DNA of 64,000 nucleotides from Dendrolimus kikuchii (GCA_019925095.2 CM034395.1:11763713-11827712), one strand, 5' to 3'; numbered from the stretch's first letter, positions 1 to 12,300 are shown. The notes: a model not told the origin generated them from the sequence alone. Translations and numbers: made by a program.

Positions 1-2302
1 GGCCAGCACTTGTCGCTTGTCTTAGTGCCTGTAATATTTCGTTCGGCCAAATACTTTATTCGAATTTTAAAATGTCCAAGAATCATTTTTAACATCTTTT
101 TCAATTCAAAGGCTGTCAGCTTTTGGCGAAATTCCAAAGGAGGAGGTTTTTTAAATAAAATATAAGATTAGTGAATGAATAGCCTTGTTTACCACAAGAA
201 CTTTGATGTTTGGTCAAGACCTACAGTTTGGTTGACGTGATACTGATAATGTTTATATATCTGCATAAGTTGGCTTGATTTACATGTATTTACCATATAT
301 CACAAATTATAGTTTTCATAACCAATTTTGTTGCAAGTCTGTGTTAAACATTAATAGGATTTACATTAATTTTGTTTAGAATAATGTTACTACATACATA
401 AAGTTAACTGAATATATAAGACGTGTATAATATTAATATTATGCATATAATATATTTATTATAAAACAAAACAGTTAAATAAAACAGAAAATGCATTAAT
501 TTTACTTATTAAACGAAGTTCATGTCAAGTGGTAAATCATATAAATATTACGTTTTCATCCTTCAGTAAACAGAACTTTCAGAATTTTTTTAAGTTTTCA
601 AAACCTTACAGAAATTAAAGTTGAAAAAAAAAACAAGTATAAACGGGATTATGGGAATCAGTTGTTATTCAAAAATGTTCGACTAGTTCCGGTTGCACAC
701 TGAGTTTTTATATCTGCTATGAATTACGGCTGGCAAGAGACTCGTTAAAAAGAACACGATCCAGTATTACTCGTTGGCTAGTCGAGCGACGTCGAGTAAC
801 CCGCTTTATGTGCACTTAAAGCTGGTTCCTAGACTTGTTTCATCCACTCCAGCTTAACGCCCATCTTAATTTTAAGCTTGAACGAGGAGTATCCGGTAAG
901 GTGCAAATAAAAACTGTGAATCGAATTTAGCTTTTTTGATGTTCTATGGTTACGAGTATTGTCCGTTTCAAACTTTATGATCGTTCTTACCTACAGAAGT
1001 CTGTACAATACATAGGTCTTCATACAAAATCATTATAGAGCAGCCTTTTGGAAGTAATATGAAGAAAAGCTACTCAAATAAGGGCAGGCTATTTCTCTAT
1101 ACAGTCTATGGTATTAATGATGACTTTCATATCTATTTTAATCCGTTTAATTATTTAACAAAAAATTAAGGCTATAAAGAGAAATTAAAAGGTCAGTCAA
1201 CTTTTTGCGAAATAATTTTGTCAGACCTACTATATAGATGTTTTTATAAAGGTTACTACATTTTTATTTTATTTATATATTTAATTCACAAAACAGATTT
1301 CAATAATACATTATGAGTATATTATAAACTTATGGAACTAGACTGTTATCCTAGTATGTGAATATATTAGCATTATAATTAGAAAATTTAAGAGTGCCTT
1401 GAAAGTACAAAAAACAATTTTAAGAATTAGAATTTAGAAATTAAATTAATTATAAAAATAAGGAGTTATGATCAGTAAGTGTTAGAAACGATAATCTAGT
1501 TAATTATTCGCTTGAATTTGTTGAGGTTAGGATTAAATATATCTAGAGAAGAGTTGTAAGCTACCAGTTGATTGAGTACACGACACATTCTAGTTAATGG
1601 GATAAAATATGACGTGTTATTTTTGTAAGCTTTTAATGCAAAAGGAGATCGGTTACGTCGATATATCTAATACCGATGTAAAAGGAAAACGTAAAAAGGC
1701 GGAAAAGTTATGTTAAAATTTGAAGAATTTTTAAAAGACAAAATAAACAAACACAGCAAACTAAATGTTTTGTAAATTATTACCTTGGGATTTTAAAATT
1801 TGTCTTATATTTATAATGTATTTTTAGTAATACTATCTTTAGTTAAATTAATGAATAAAAAAAATCACTAATTTTTTTCAGCAAACTCGTTATTTTTATT
1901 ATTCATGTTGTAAAGCGATGTCTACAAATAAAACACGATTTCATTTATAAATCGACTCAATAATATTAGGACTATGAACTCACAGTTTTGCAAAACGTAG
2001 CTGCTTTGAGGTTAAATCAAACGGTTCAAAAGTTTTGTCGAAACTTCTGAATTAATCTGTACGCGTCATAGTTTGTTAGAGTTGTTTCCAACCAAAAGTT
2101 GGGTGCTATTAATTGTTCGTGGTGGATAATTTGTCATTACATAAGTTGAACATAATTATTGATAATAGAATCAACTAACTATAGACGTCTATTACATTTT
2201 GGAGGTGTAATCCGTCATAAACTTCTAACGGTCCGAAATAGCAGTAGCGTAGTGCTATTAGCAGTCCAAGAGATCGGATCGAGCAATTAAACCTTAACGG
2301 TG
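1..2302. other. AT-rich non-coding DNA
   Basis: No exon, RNA gene or recognisable repeat was found in this stretch. Open frames are short and have no recognisable domain. It is treated as intergenic or intronic DNA. Confidence 0.5.
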
Positions 2303-2584
2303 TTTTTTTTTATTGCAGGAGTTCAGCAGACAGGCTGACGGTCCACTCGATGGAAAGCGGTTACCATCGCCTATTTGCATTTAATTTTTTTTTTTTTGCC
2401 TTTGAAGCTTTTGCAATACCAAAGGCGTTACAAATGTGCTGCTGCTCTCTTAAGGGAGACTGAAATTTGGCCACTAATGCCGGGACACAACTCAAGGTTG
2501 TTATATCGGCATACTCTAGACCAGGGGTGGTATCCATCCAGACAATCAGAGAGTCAGAGAAATCGTTCGTCCATTCCTGCACGG
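2303..2584 (-). mobile_element. SINE-like repeat, family A (sense on minus strand)
   Basis: The left end is a poly-T run followed by a segment (gagttcagcagacagg) shared with copies near 16.0, 21.5, 48.1 and 48.5 kb. Because the T-run is the complement of a 3' poly-A tail, the sense strand is minus. The full-length form is about 300 bp, as seen at 48.1 kb. Its 3' end matches the 3' end of the jockey-like LINE in this window, so it is either a SINE that borrowed the LINE tail or a 3' fragment of a related LINE. Open frames inside it are incidental. Confidence 0.7.
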
Positions 2585-2649
2585 ATAATAAGTATTAATA
2601 AGTTTCGAGCTTTCAATGGAAAAACAAACTTAAATTCATATTTGTAGTA

Positions 2650-2767
2650 ACTACAGCACTCTGGCGTTAGTAGCCAGCTTCCAATCTCCCTTTAGAGAGC
2701 AGCATCGCATTTGTAGCATCATTCAGCGTTATAAATGTCTGTTTGCTTAACTCGTGCAATAAAAAAA
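2650..2767 (+). mobile_element. SINE-like repeat, family A, opposite orientation
   Basis: The reverse complement of this stretch matches the tail half of family A, and it ends in a short A-run near 2760-2767. It lies about 65 bp from the minus-sense copy on its left, so the two poly-A ends point outward and the pair forms an inverted repeat. The copy is 5'-truncated. Confidence 0.6.
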
Positions 2768-5036
2768 CTCTATCGATGTTAATTAAAAAAATAATGCTAC
2801 CAAATACCAGTCTACCACACTGTTTTTAGAAAGCTGTCTTTCAAATCTTTTACTTTTGTTACAAAGGCATCTGCCCCTTTTCAACTTAAGTTAAACAAAT
2901 TTCCTTAACAGACTTTTTCGAGACTCAACTAGAGGATTTGGGAGATCTACGAGGCTTTGTTTTTACCGTTTATTTTTTATGTATTTACCTTTTTGTATGT
3001 TAAACCTCTACACGAATCTATAGACCGTAACACATTCGTAATACTCGGGTATGAGATTGTCTGGGATTGTTAAGATTTAGTTAGAGGTAAAGCTATTATG
3101 ACTTTTAACGTGCACATTGCGGAAAAAAGATAGAAAGCAGAAAAATGAAATACAGTGAGTCGTTATCCAAGGGCTGGAAATAATATTATGTATGACTGTA
3201 AAATCCTTTACATTTTTTCGGCAATACATTACAAACGTTACGCTGCTAACGTAGTTTAGCGTGGTGAAATATGACAATGTTCATAATAAAAGGTATTAGT
3301 ATTCACCGCAAATGCGAAGGTTCTGCATGGTAAGTGTGATAGCGAATGTTTTCGGCGTAACTCATCCACTCCAATATCAGAGAGATTGAGAACGCTAAGT
3401 TATAGCTGTAACAATTTCGTATTGCCCTATAAAACCTCACTTTCGCTTTATTTATGCGCAGTAAAGTGATCAATATTCGATATTGCCGTTATGGATACAT
3501 TTGCCTACACGAGACTTTTGTTTGAAAGTTTCCTTTTATACATATTAGGCTTGTGCTTAATAACTGTATATCAAAGTGAACGAGTATGTTACAAACAACT
3601 TTTGCAGTTTGCTAAAGAAAAGTCATAAAGTAAATTACCTTCATACTTATGCCTAACCATCTACGCAATTCTACGTAATAATAGCATTCTCTAAAATTGT
3701 TATTATACCTCATTATACTAATAGGTATTCATGGTATTTCTATATAACAATGCGCAGAATGAGTGTGACGACGATGAAATAAGAATATTAGAAACGACAA
3801 TGGCCTAATAAAAATGTACTTCTGAATATCTTCGAATTTCTATATACTCATCACATATCCAATCATCCCTCGCTTTTGACGTTTTTATATTTATAATATG
3901 TATCAGACCAAATCAGTTAAAAATGGAAAGTTTTAATGAGTTTGGGTATATATATATTTTTAACTTAATCTTACAGATATGCAAATGAAATACAAATCTA
4001 ATTTTATGACGAAATTTTCTAACAGAAAAGAAACCGACTTAAAGTGTGACTAAAAAGAAAAAAAAGAATATTTTCTACGAAATCTTGAAGTCGGTGCTAT
4101 ATTTTACAATATTTTGTTATTAGTAACAATGTATAGGTATATAGTAATTTTTGTGATTCCCTTGGCACAGACTTCAATATTTAGAAAATGTTATTTTTCC
4201 CTTTTAGTTACTCTTGAATTCGGTTTCATTTATGTTAGAAATTTTTTAACAAAAAAGTTATAAACATCGTGCTTGATTTTAATCATTTTTTGTTATATCT
4301 TTGGAACCCAGAGTTCGATAGCAATCGAATTTATACGGAACCATTTTAAAACTTTACTGAATCGGACGCAAAAATAATGATCAAAATCGATTCTGAAATG
4401 AAAAAATTATGATTGAACATAAATAAATAAAAAATTGTGTGTGTGCAGTTCACGTGTATTAGAAGTGAAATTTCAGAGAATATATTCACAGATAATCCTT
4501 CTCTAACTTTTATTAACATAAATAAAAATTCATATAAATATTATTCCTTTAGCCTACATCCGTCAACATATTATTTATTATATAATTCAAAATAAACTTA
4601 AGTATCACTTTAAAATTTTCACTGTTTTAATCTAAATAAATATTATTATCAATTTTATTTCGGTCCAAATTGGCCTATGTTGAATCATCGGTTTTATTGA
4701 CTCTAGTCTGTGCTGCACAATGTAAAACTCGTATCTCATTCTCTTGCAGAATTAGTCCTATAGATTTGTTTATCTCTTTTTAGTGTCGCTTTTTCGTTTC
4801 AAATCACAACGATTATAAAGAAGTTTCACTTCGACATAAATAAAAATAAAATAGTTACACGACGAATTGAGTACTTACTCCTTATTTAAAGTCGGTTAAA
4901 TTACTTTCTTTTACTTTTTTTTTTAAATTAAAATCCACTGAACCATGTCGAAGCTTATTCGTAACAAAAATATTTACAATTGACTGATAACATTTCTAAG
5001 ACTGGTCATCTATACGTAAGCATGAAACCGATAGGC
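2768..5036. other. AT-rich non-coding DNA with one repeat scrap
   Basis: No gene was seen. Around 4020-4110 there is a short relic of the repeat family marked by the phrases aaccgactt and cttgaagtcggtgc, which is better preserved at 24.1, 42.8 and 50.0 kb. Confidence 0.5.
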
Positions 5037-5039
5037 AAT

Positions 5040-5423
5040 AACCGACTACCTATTCGACGAGAGGCTTCAGAGCCTAAATCATCGACGTAAAGTCGCTAGT
5101 TTGTCGGTATTCAATAGGATACACTTCGGGGAGTGTGCCACGGAATTACATGAATTGGTTCCTCCCTCACCATTTTACCACCGGACAAGCAGACGTACGT
5201 ACTCACGTCACCGATATATGGTGGAAATACCAACAAAGCGGACGAAACGCTATGCTTCCACTTTTATCATACGCACCGCTGAAGAGTGGAACTCTTTACC
5301 GTCGTCTGTTTTTCCTGAAGAATACTATCTAGGTGTCTTCAAGTATCGCGTGAACAGGTATCTTCCACCTTAGACTGCATTTTCGCCTGACATCAGGCGC
5401 AATGTCAGTCAAACGGGAACCTA

Positions 5424-5425
<2 letters not shown>
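5040..5425 (+). mobile_element. Jockey-like LINE, 3' fragment
   Basis: Translation from about 5101 to 5373 gives the conserved C-terminal region that follows the reverse transcriptase in many insect jockey-type LINEs. Recognisable blocks are GECATELHELVPPSPFYHRT and EEWNSLPSSVFPE. The stop is at 5371-5373, followed by a short 3' UTR and then an (AT)n tract. The 5' part, including the RT domain, is absent. The related copies at 17.0-18.4, 40.3-41.2, 45.6-46.1 and 47.2-49.0 kb are more diverged from this one than from each other. Confidence 0.8.

Positions 5426-5426
<1 letters not shown>

Positions 5427-5471
<45 letters not shown>
5427..5471. repeat. (AT)n microsatellite
   Basis: An uninterrupted AT dinucleotide tract lies directly after the 3' UTR of the LINE fragment, so it may have grown from the LINE tail. 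Confidence 0.95.
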
Positions 5472-5473
<2 letters not shown>

Positions 5474-5924
5474 AAATGTTACAAAAGTTTTCATTAATTT
5501 TGGCTACTTATTTCGAAATCTCAGACTGGTATAGATATAATAAAACGGGAAGGGTATCTATATTAACTTTCATCATAATGAAGACAATTACAATTATACA
5601 TTTTTGTTAGCATAACGAATAGCTCGTACAGTTTCCGCGGATACTGGTGTCCAGTCGCTCCGTCATGTTATCGTGTGAGTTATACTGGTCGTGATAATGA
5701 TAAGTGAGTTCCGCCGCAAATCTGCGCATTAAAACCTCGTTAGCGTTAGTGCAAGCTTTTAGTATTGTTCAGTTGCCTCCCTTCAGCCATCATTGACGAG
5801 TATATATTTCGTGGAATGCTATTGATTCGTTGGATCTTTAAAAAAATATAGAACTTTGATCAATTTCTTTTATTGATTGATGAAGTAGCTTTACACATAG
5901 GCAGATTGTGTAATGGAGAGCGGT

Positions 5925-6075
5925 TACCGTCGCCTATGGGATGGGATAAGTGGATTAGGTAGGACGAATGGGATAGAGGGATATGGGTTTGGGAGAAGTG
6001 GGCCATCGGAACTCTCACTAATCCTACGAAAGACGATCAGCTCAAGGCTAACCCGTCAGTTTACGTAAACCTTAT
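5925..6075 (+). repeat. Dispersed repeat, family B
   Basis: A purine-rich stretch of gggatgggata-type words is followed by a conserved block ending in gatcagctcaaggctaac. The same order appears in reverse complement at 21293-21440. A short scrap resembling the LINE tail (gagagcggttaccgtcgcc) lies at 5912-5935. No coding potential was seen. Confidence 0.6.
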
Positions 6076-7740
6076 GCTCTTTTGTATTTAAAAACAGAAC
6101 GTGGAGTAATATATATTATTTCATACAGTTACTGCGCAGCATTCGATACCCAAATTAGCGTAAAATCGAGAATTATAGTGAGCGGTTTCTGCCGACACGT
6201 TCAATGATTTCGACCAGGACGCATTGCCGGCATCAAGGGATTTTTTTAACGGTCTCCTTAAGCAAGCCAATGTAATGGCGAATGGCAGAACATACTTGTC
6301 ATGTATAGGACCAACATTGTAAACAACTGTTACTTGTTAACTAAAGGAAATCAACGTCCATAACCGAAGACACTTATAGAATAATGTAAAATAAAACATA
6401 TTTAAGAAATAATTATACATTTATTTAATTTTAACGAACTTTTGATAACCAAAAATAAAATAAAATTTGTATGCCAATTTTGTTAAAAATAAATTTCTAT
6501 TGTTTTTGATGCATATCATGCATTTATTTGGCAGTTAAGACTAAAATAGAGGTATTTTGTAAAAAAAAGTAAGTCAACCCCAGATTTACCTGATTTCATT
6601 GCCTGCTACAGTTAAGGTAAGCACATAGGATACTAACATTTATTTTAACCCAAACATAAACAAAAGGCTACTACTTACTTGTTGTTTTATAATAAACTCT
6701 ATTTTTTACAATATTTATTTTGCGTATGAAAATGTACAGTCAGTCGACTTTGATGTTTGATAATATTTTTATATTTTTTGTAAATTGTCGAGTAAAAGCT
6801 ATCATGCTCTTGAATTACAGCGAATACCTGTTCTACATCTATATCTGTTTCCTGCATACTTGAGAGTTGCATTTATGGCCGTGTTTAATTACTAATAAAT
6901 TTGGTAGTGTACCTTTCTGAAAATTTGCTCCTTAATATTTTACTTGCAATTTTTGCAGTCTCTCGATGTTGTCTGGGTTCTTTCGTGTTAGGTAGACAAA
7001 GTGTTTTACTATTCGTTGCCAACATATTTCTGATAATCTCCGGTGATACTTAGTCTCGATTGCTTTCCGTATACAGGCATTTGTCTTTAATTTACCGATT
7101 TTATTAACAGAAACATTTAATTCAACCTCCATAATAGGAGTATTAAAGAAAATTAGTTCGCGTGACTAATGAGCTTTCTTATATTTCTTATTGTTTTTCA
7201 GTTGTTGACCCTCAGCTATCGACATTCGTTAGCAGCGGGACGATGGAGGGGTTTGTTAATTATACTACTAAAATGATTTATACCAACCGATTGTTAAGGT
7301 AAAGATTGTTGAGAACCCAAAATTGGATTACGGTTCATGTCAACAGGGCATTTAGCTCTTTGATAAAAATCGGGAGTTCGTGTAAAATATTCAGCTGATT
7401 ATGTGACAGTGATAAGCTTAGGTCAATATTCTTGTTAGCTAACATCTTGGCGATGCAGAGAAGTAAGTAAAAATCTTATTGAAGTATTTATTACTTTTAC
7501 TATAATTAGCAAGCTCGATATTATTGAAATTTTTCTTTTGTGTGACTGTATAGTATAAATAACATGAAATAATTGATCGTGTGTTAGTTCCACTAATGCA
7601 TATACAGTCTTCTATAAAAAAAAAACGGATTTTTAAACTCTCGTTTAGCAGTCTAGCCTTAAAAATCAAACAATTTAAAGATTGTAAAATAGTGAATCAG
7701 GAGGCTGTAATTCAGATGTCCGGTACACGAGTTTAAAGTA
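6076..7740. other. AT-rich non-coding DNA
   Basis: Nothing recognisable was found. Two short minus-strand open frames (6932-7132 and 7439-7669) show no domain and are regarded as chance. Confidence 0.5.
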
Positions 7741-8740
7741 GTGGGTGGGCAAAGTAGGTAGGGGGAAGGTCTACTTACCCTTTCTGCAATCCTTATGGTT
7801 CCGAGTTCTTGAAATAATATTTTTTGGTAAACATAACCTCACCTATTTTTTCACTAATATTGTTGTGACGGGTAGTGAAAGGTCGCGACCAGAGTGACTA
7901 GAATAGTGATCTAGGTTAGGTTAGGTTATCTTCATACCAAAGTGTCAGAACCGACTGTAACCATTTAATATTTATTTTACATACACGATTTATAACTACG
8001 TCTTTATTGGCCGCCATTTTGAATACTTTTATGGTTACTCTTGTAGTGTATGTAAATGTACTCTGTTGTGGTTTTTCTTCATTTTTTGATGACTTACGCT
8101 GTTTTTTGATTCTTTTTTTGTTGATTACTGGCTTTCTTTTGGACTTTGAAAGAATTGTTCAACTTTAGATGTATGATATAAGTGTAATATTAGTGAAAAA
8201 ATAAGTGAGGTTATATTTATTAAACAAAAAAGAATGTTTCAAGATCTCCGAACCATAGGGGTTGTAGTAGGGGTAAGTATACCTAGGGGTTCTCACTCAC
8301 CTGCACATGCCGTCGAGATGAGAGTGCGAGTGTTCCGCGCGCGCTCATTTCCCCTCCCGTGGGGCGCGTTACAGACTGCCCCACGCCCGGACTAGACATG
8401 GACGATGCCGGGGGTTTAATCCCTCGGCAATGGAAGAGACCTCGTGAGGGAGGCCCACGCCTGCCAGGGCACGCGGAGCCAGGAATCCCAATTACCCGTA
8501 GCCCTGGCATAAGGCGCAGGACGGAACACCCAGGGGTTTTAGTGGGTATCCCTAACTGGGGAGTGGCAATAGCGTGGCACCAGTTTTGACTGGGCGCGCT
8601 AGTGCCACCCCCGATCTGGCGAATCCCACACACGGGTCACGAATTATCTCCCCAGGCTTCTGTGCCTGTTGCGGCTTAGTCCTCAAACGGATTTCCCCTG
8701 GCAAAAAAAGGGGTAAGTATGCCTTCTTCTGCCCACTCTG
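7741..8740. mobile_element. Fold-back DNA element interrupted by a retroposon
   Basis: The left arm at about 7741-7862 is the imperfect reverse complement of the right arm at about 8187-8280, which continues at 8709-8736 after an inserted element. Matching landmarks are atggttccgag against ctccgaaccat and ttttttcactaatatt against its complement. Arms of roughly 90-120 bp with a spacer of about 320 bp suggest a non-autonomous fold-back transposon. Exact termini and target duplication were not fixed. Confidence 0.6.
8281..8708 (+). mobile_element. GC-rich poly-A retroposon, copy 1
   Basis: This block is sharply GC-richer than its surroundings, ends in a short A-run at 8703-8709, and is flanked by a 12-bp direct repeat (aggggtaagtat) at 8269-8280 and 8709-8720. 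Those are the marks of target-primed retrotransposition. A second copy lies at 47395-47887 in the opposite orientation and extends further 5', so this one is 5'-truncated. Open frames of 76-143 codons run through both copies on either strand, but none has a recognisable domain. It could be a SINE or the 3' end of a LINE; the family was not recognised. Confidence 0.8.
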
Positions 8741-10199
8741 ACACCGCTACATAAAATTCATGTATCAAACATCTATAGATTTATCATGTATTCCCTATAC
8801 ACGTGAAACTGAGAAACTTAAAACTTTTGAGATAATTACATTGTATAAGGCTCTCAAAAATTGAAATGGCTTTGTAAGTAACTTTAGTTTTTGTTCAAAT
8901 TATAGCTTTATCTATATATAATTTTGATGTTTACATATTCATTAAAAGTAATACTAGTAGATATAAAAAAAACTTCAATTCACTTTTCTTTCAAAAGATT
9001 TTTCTGTGGTATATTTATAATTATCTTCCTTAAAATATTTTCTTCAAGTTAACTAAATCTCATAGCAGGCATAATGATTCAATGAAAACACGTTTTCCAA
9101 ATAGAATTAATAAAAGAGAAGCGTACCCTTAGAAAATATTTATAAAGCGCCCACAAAAAGAATATTTACAAATTTTGTGCTTATTTTACATAATTAGATA
9201 AATTTGAAAAGAAAATTATATCTACTGCTAATTGATAATATTGTGGAAATACTAGCATTTGATTAACGATAATTATACTTCAATTATTGTAATGTGATAT
9301 CTAAAATTATTGAACTAGTCTCTAGTAATAAAGCTAGTCTTAGGAATTCATAAAAACTAAAATGATTATAAATTGTGTTTTCAAAATGCAAATAAATAAG
9401 GGAAATATTTTAAAGTGATTTTTAATGTTGTACACGGGCACTAACAGGCAGACAGATAGTTAATTTCGCATTTATAATATTTGTAGTTTCCACTTATGTT
9501 TATATAATTTTATCTAGTACGTATTGAAGAATATGTCACCTACCCAAATGAATAATGTTAGACAATTAATATACTTCAATTAAACTAATGAAAACAATTC
9601 TCCTAAGAGATAAGGGGAATATAAGTAGACAGTTGAGCCATTTGCAATTTGCTTTTACAGGTGGAGCGTTTTTTTACAATATTATCTACGGAGTAGTGCC
9701 TGTGACTGCGTTTTACAGAGGATAGCGAAAGAGGAGCAAAATAAACATGGGCCTTAGCTTTGCCTCGGGACAGCCGAGATAAAAGTGATCGGCCTTTTTA
9801 TTTATGTAGACATTGACCGCCTGCATCAGTTTTAATTCATCGAATTAGAACTTTATTACTTAATACTTATTGCATTCGCATTAATACAATCTTCAAATAA
9901 AAAATCTTTAATTCATTAATTTATATTTATTTATGGATATGCTAACATATAGGTAATAGGTATAGGAATCCCTGGTAAATCTACGTTAAAGACAAACTCG
10001 TCTCTTTTCAATTACTTAAGTTCGAAAATTAGCCATGCATATTGTTACAAATACCATGTGCTCATGGCAAAGGATACCATCGTTAAGAGAGATGCACTTA
10101 TGAATGGATTGTGATATCAAAACTAAAAAAAAACAAAATTAAAAAGTTTTTATTCAATATAAGTTCCACCGGAGAACACTTATCGGAAGGTCAATACAT
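8741..10199. other. AT-rich non-coding DNA
   Basis: No gene was seen. A short segment near 10040-10100 (catattgttacaaataccat and following) is a degraded relative of the repeat at 26408-26460. Confidence 0.45.
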
Positions 10200-10604
10200 A
10201 TAAGTTAAAAATTAATTTTACTTCCTAGTCTATATACACCGCTTCGCAACGTGTTATTGGTGTTAAGGAGAAGAAGCGGCAAGAAACTCTCCAGCAACAC
10301 GTCTATCTAAAAATTGATAAACTCAAACTTTCTTTTTTTAAATAACATTTATACAGAAATGTGTTACACAATCACTTTTCGAAGAATTAATGGAGTTGTA
10401 GCAAACAGTGCATACTCAGTAAGACAGACATAATGAAATGAAAGAAAAATATTATTATGGTTATAATAATGACATGACGTACTAAAATTTTATACTGCAA
10501 CATATCTCCGTAAATGTTACATGCTTGGCAAGATAAAAATGTTATACAAAATATAGTATAAGACGTTGGAGCGAGCTGCTATGTAAATGAAGTTTTGTCA
10601 TTTA
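10200..10604 (-). mobile_element. LINE family C, 3' UTR part (minus)
   Basis: The reverse complement matches the + strand copy at 57278-57470 and 58330-58420 in order, including the words tgttacaactccattaattc and gagtttcttgccgctt. It is the downstream half of the LINE whose coding end lies at 11993-12300; a DNA transposon at 10605-11989 separates the two. Confidence 0.7.
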
Positions 10605-11989
10605 TAGTAGGGGAGGTCAAGCGGGGATTTTGGGATTTACTCGAGCGTGGCAGAATAACATATGGGGAGAAACCTTGCGCCCTCTTATGTACCCCTACCA
10701 TATATGAACCCTTCATATAGGGTCCTACGTTTAGGGCAGCCGATCAGAATAGTTAAAAAAACGATAGTTAAAAAAACTCAAGCGCGTCAGATTAAGACAA
10801 GGTGAGTTAATTACACGCAGAATAGTCTACATTTCAATAAACTGACAAATTGCGAGTGACATAAGGAAATAGCAGAGTCACAAAGTTGCAAAAAAGAACG
10901 TCACCTGTACATTCTCGAGCGCGGTCAATTTTTATTTTATTTTGAAGGAATCATTCAAGGATCACGGGAATAGTATAATCTGCCGATTTCCATAAGCCGA
11001 AGTAGTTAAACTCATCAATAAAGTGTGGTGCCTGCAGCTGCTGAGAACTATGTAGTTCCATAACAAATGTGGATGGAAAACTGGAGATGACTTGGTTCGT
11101 TAGTAATCAACTACCAGAAGTGTATGAAGATGTTGTCATAGCACCTGATATATTAGGAGATGCTCCAGATTCAGGTATGTTTTTTTTCAGTACTGTAATA
11201 TCATGAAATAAATAAAAGGTTGCTAATTATCATAACCATTTCTTGTTGCAGATACGCAAGACGTAGTTGAAAACGACCAAATCGAACCAGACTTCTATTA
11301 TGAAGATGATTTCACTGATGACCAAAATTAAAAAAAATATTTTCGTAATTTTATTTCTTACACCATTTCCTTCTAAATATACATATTATATTATTTTCTG
11401 CTTTGTATTTGTTACATTCGGTAATATAAAAAAAAGGTTTTTTTTCAAATCGTCAGATTAAGTAAATTCCTCGACATAATTGTCAGATTATGGGTCAGCA
11501 CGATAAGGACATTAAGCTGAACCTGAACCAGTATACTAATCTGACGCGCTTAATTATTTCAATGTTACGTTTTTTTTGCATTTTCAAAAATCAGCCATGA
11601 CTTTTGGTCGCGTCCAAATCGTCAGTCTTTTGAATAGGAGTTCTTTTAGGGTTTACTTAACATCTCTTTTAAATATCTGATGAGCTCGAATCAATTTTTT
11701 TTCCCATTTTCGACCTCTTCGTACGGCCACCCCCACCATGCAAACCGGCAGATTAATATTTCTCCTTTATCAGAAACACATGGGGCCCATACATTATTAA
11801 TTACTGACGCGCTTGAATTGTTCTGTACGACTCTTTTACATTTTTGAAAACCTGTACCCGCTCCCCCCACCAGTGAAAGGGCATACATCATGTAACCTTT
11901 TTTTCTTTTTAGCATCTAATCTTCACAATCCAAAAGGTCCCCGCGACGCTCGAGTAACTCCACAAGTAGCATCTTGGGCTCCCCTACTA
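10605..11989. mobile_element. DNA transposon with 17-bp TIRs and TTA target duplication, family unassigned
   Basis: The left end (10605-10621, tagtaggggaggtcaag) and the right end (11973-11989, complement tagtaggggagcccaag) are inverted repeats matching at 15 of 17 positions. TTA flanks both sides (10602-10604 and 11990-11992). Removing the element restores the LINE C sequence, which independently confirms the borders. Inside are repeated subterminal words (ctgacgcgctt in both orientations at about 10780, 11540 and 11805), the last two lying about 264 bp apart in similar surroundings. The 3-bp duplication fits PIF/Harbinger or Zator-like elements, but no transposase core was seen. Confidence 0.8.
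11045..11331 (+). pseudogene. Two-exon acidic C-terminal remnant inside the DNA transposon
   Basis: An open stretch from 11045 to 11174 ends at a GTATGT donor and joins in frame (phase 1) to 11252-11331 after a TTGCAG acceptor, ending in TAA at 11329-11331. The first ATG in the frame is 11087. The joined product ends in a very acidic stretch (EPDFYYEDDFTDDQN). The reading frame is closed upstream at 11042-11044. It lies wholly within the 10605-11989 transposon, so it is most simply the last coding remnant of that element's own protein. No domain was recognised and the splice model is inference. Confidence 0.45.
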
Positions 11990-11992
11990 TTA

Positions 11993-12300
11993 AGTATTCT
12001 TCAATAGTGTAGTATCCCTTTTTTAGCAAGATTTTTTTAAATTTGGTTTTAAATTTAGTGAAAGGCAGATGCAACATTTCATTCGGAATCTTTTTGAAGA
12101 AGCGTGTACCAACCTCCAATAATGAGGAAAATACTTTTTGCAATTTAAAAGATGGCAATATCAGTCTATTAATATGCCTGGAGTTGAAATTGTGAATATC
12201 AGAATCTTTATATTGTTTATAGGCACTCATATTATTACGAATATAAATTATATTATTAAAAATATATTGGTATCCGATCGTCATAATACTGATTTCTTTA
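11993..12300 (-). mobile_element. LINE family C, coding 3' end (minus)
   Basis: Minus-strand translation gives a basic C-terminal tail of the type found after the RT in CR1/L2-like LINEs, with blocks resembling SRHINRLILPSFKLQKVFSS and KKGYYTIEEYL. A homologous + strand copy is at 57005-57300. The element continues at 10604-10200 beyond the inserted DNA transposon. No RT domain is present, so this is a 5'-truncated relic. Confidence 0.7.

Noticed and set aside
7912..7928. Three TTAGG-like units resembling the insect telomere repeat
   Set aside because: Only about 17 bases; too short to claim an interstitial telomere array and probably chance.
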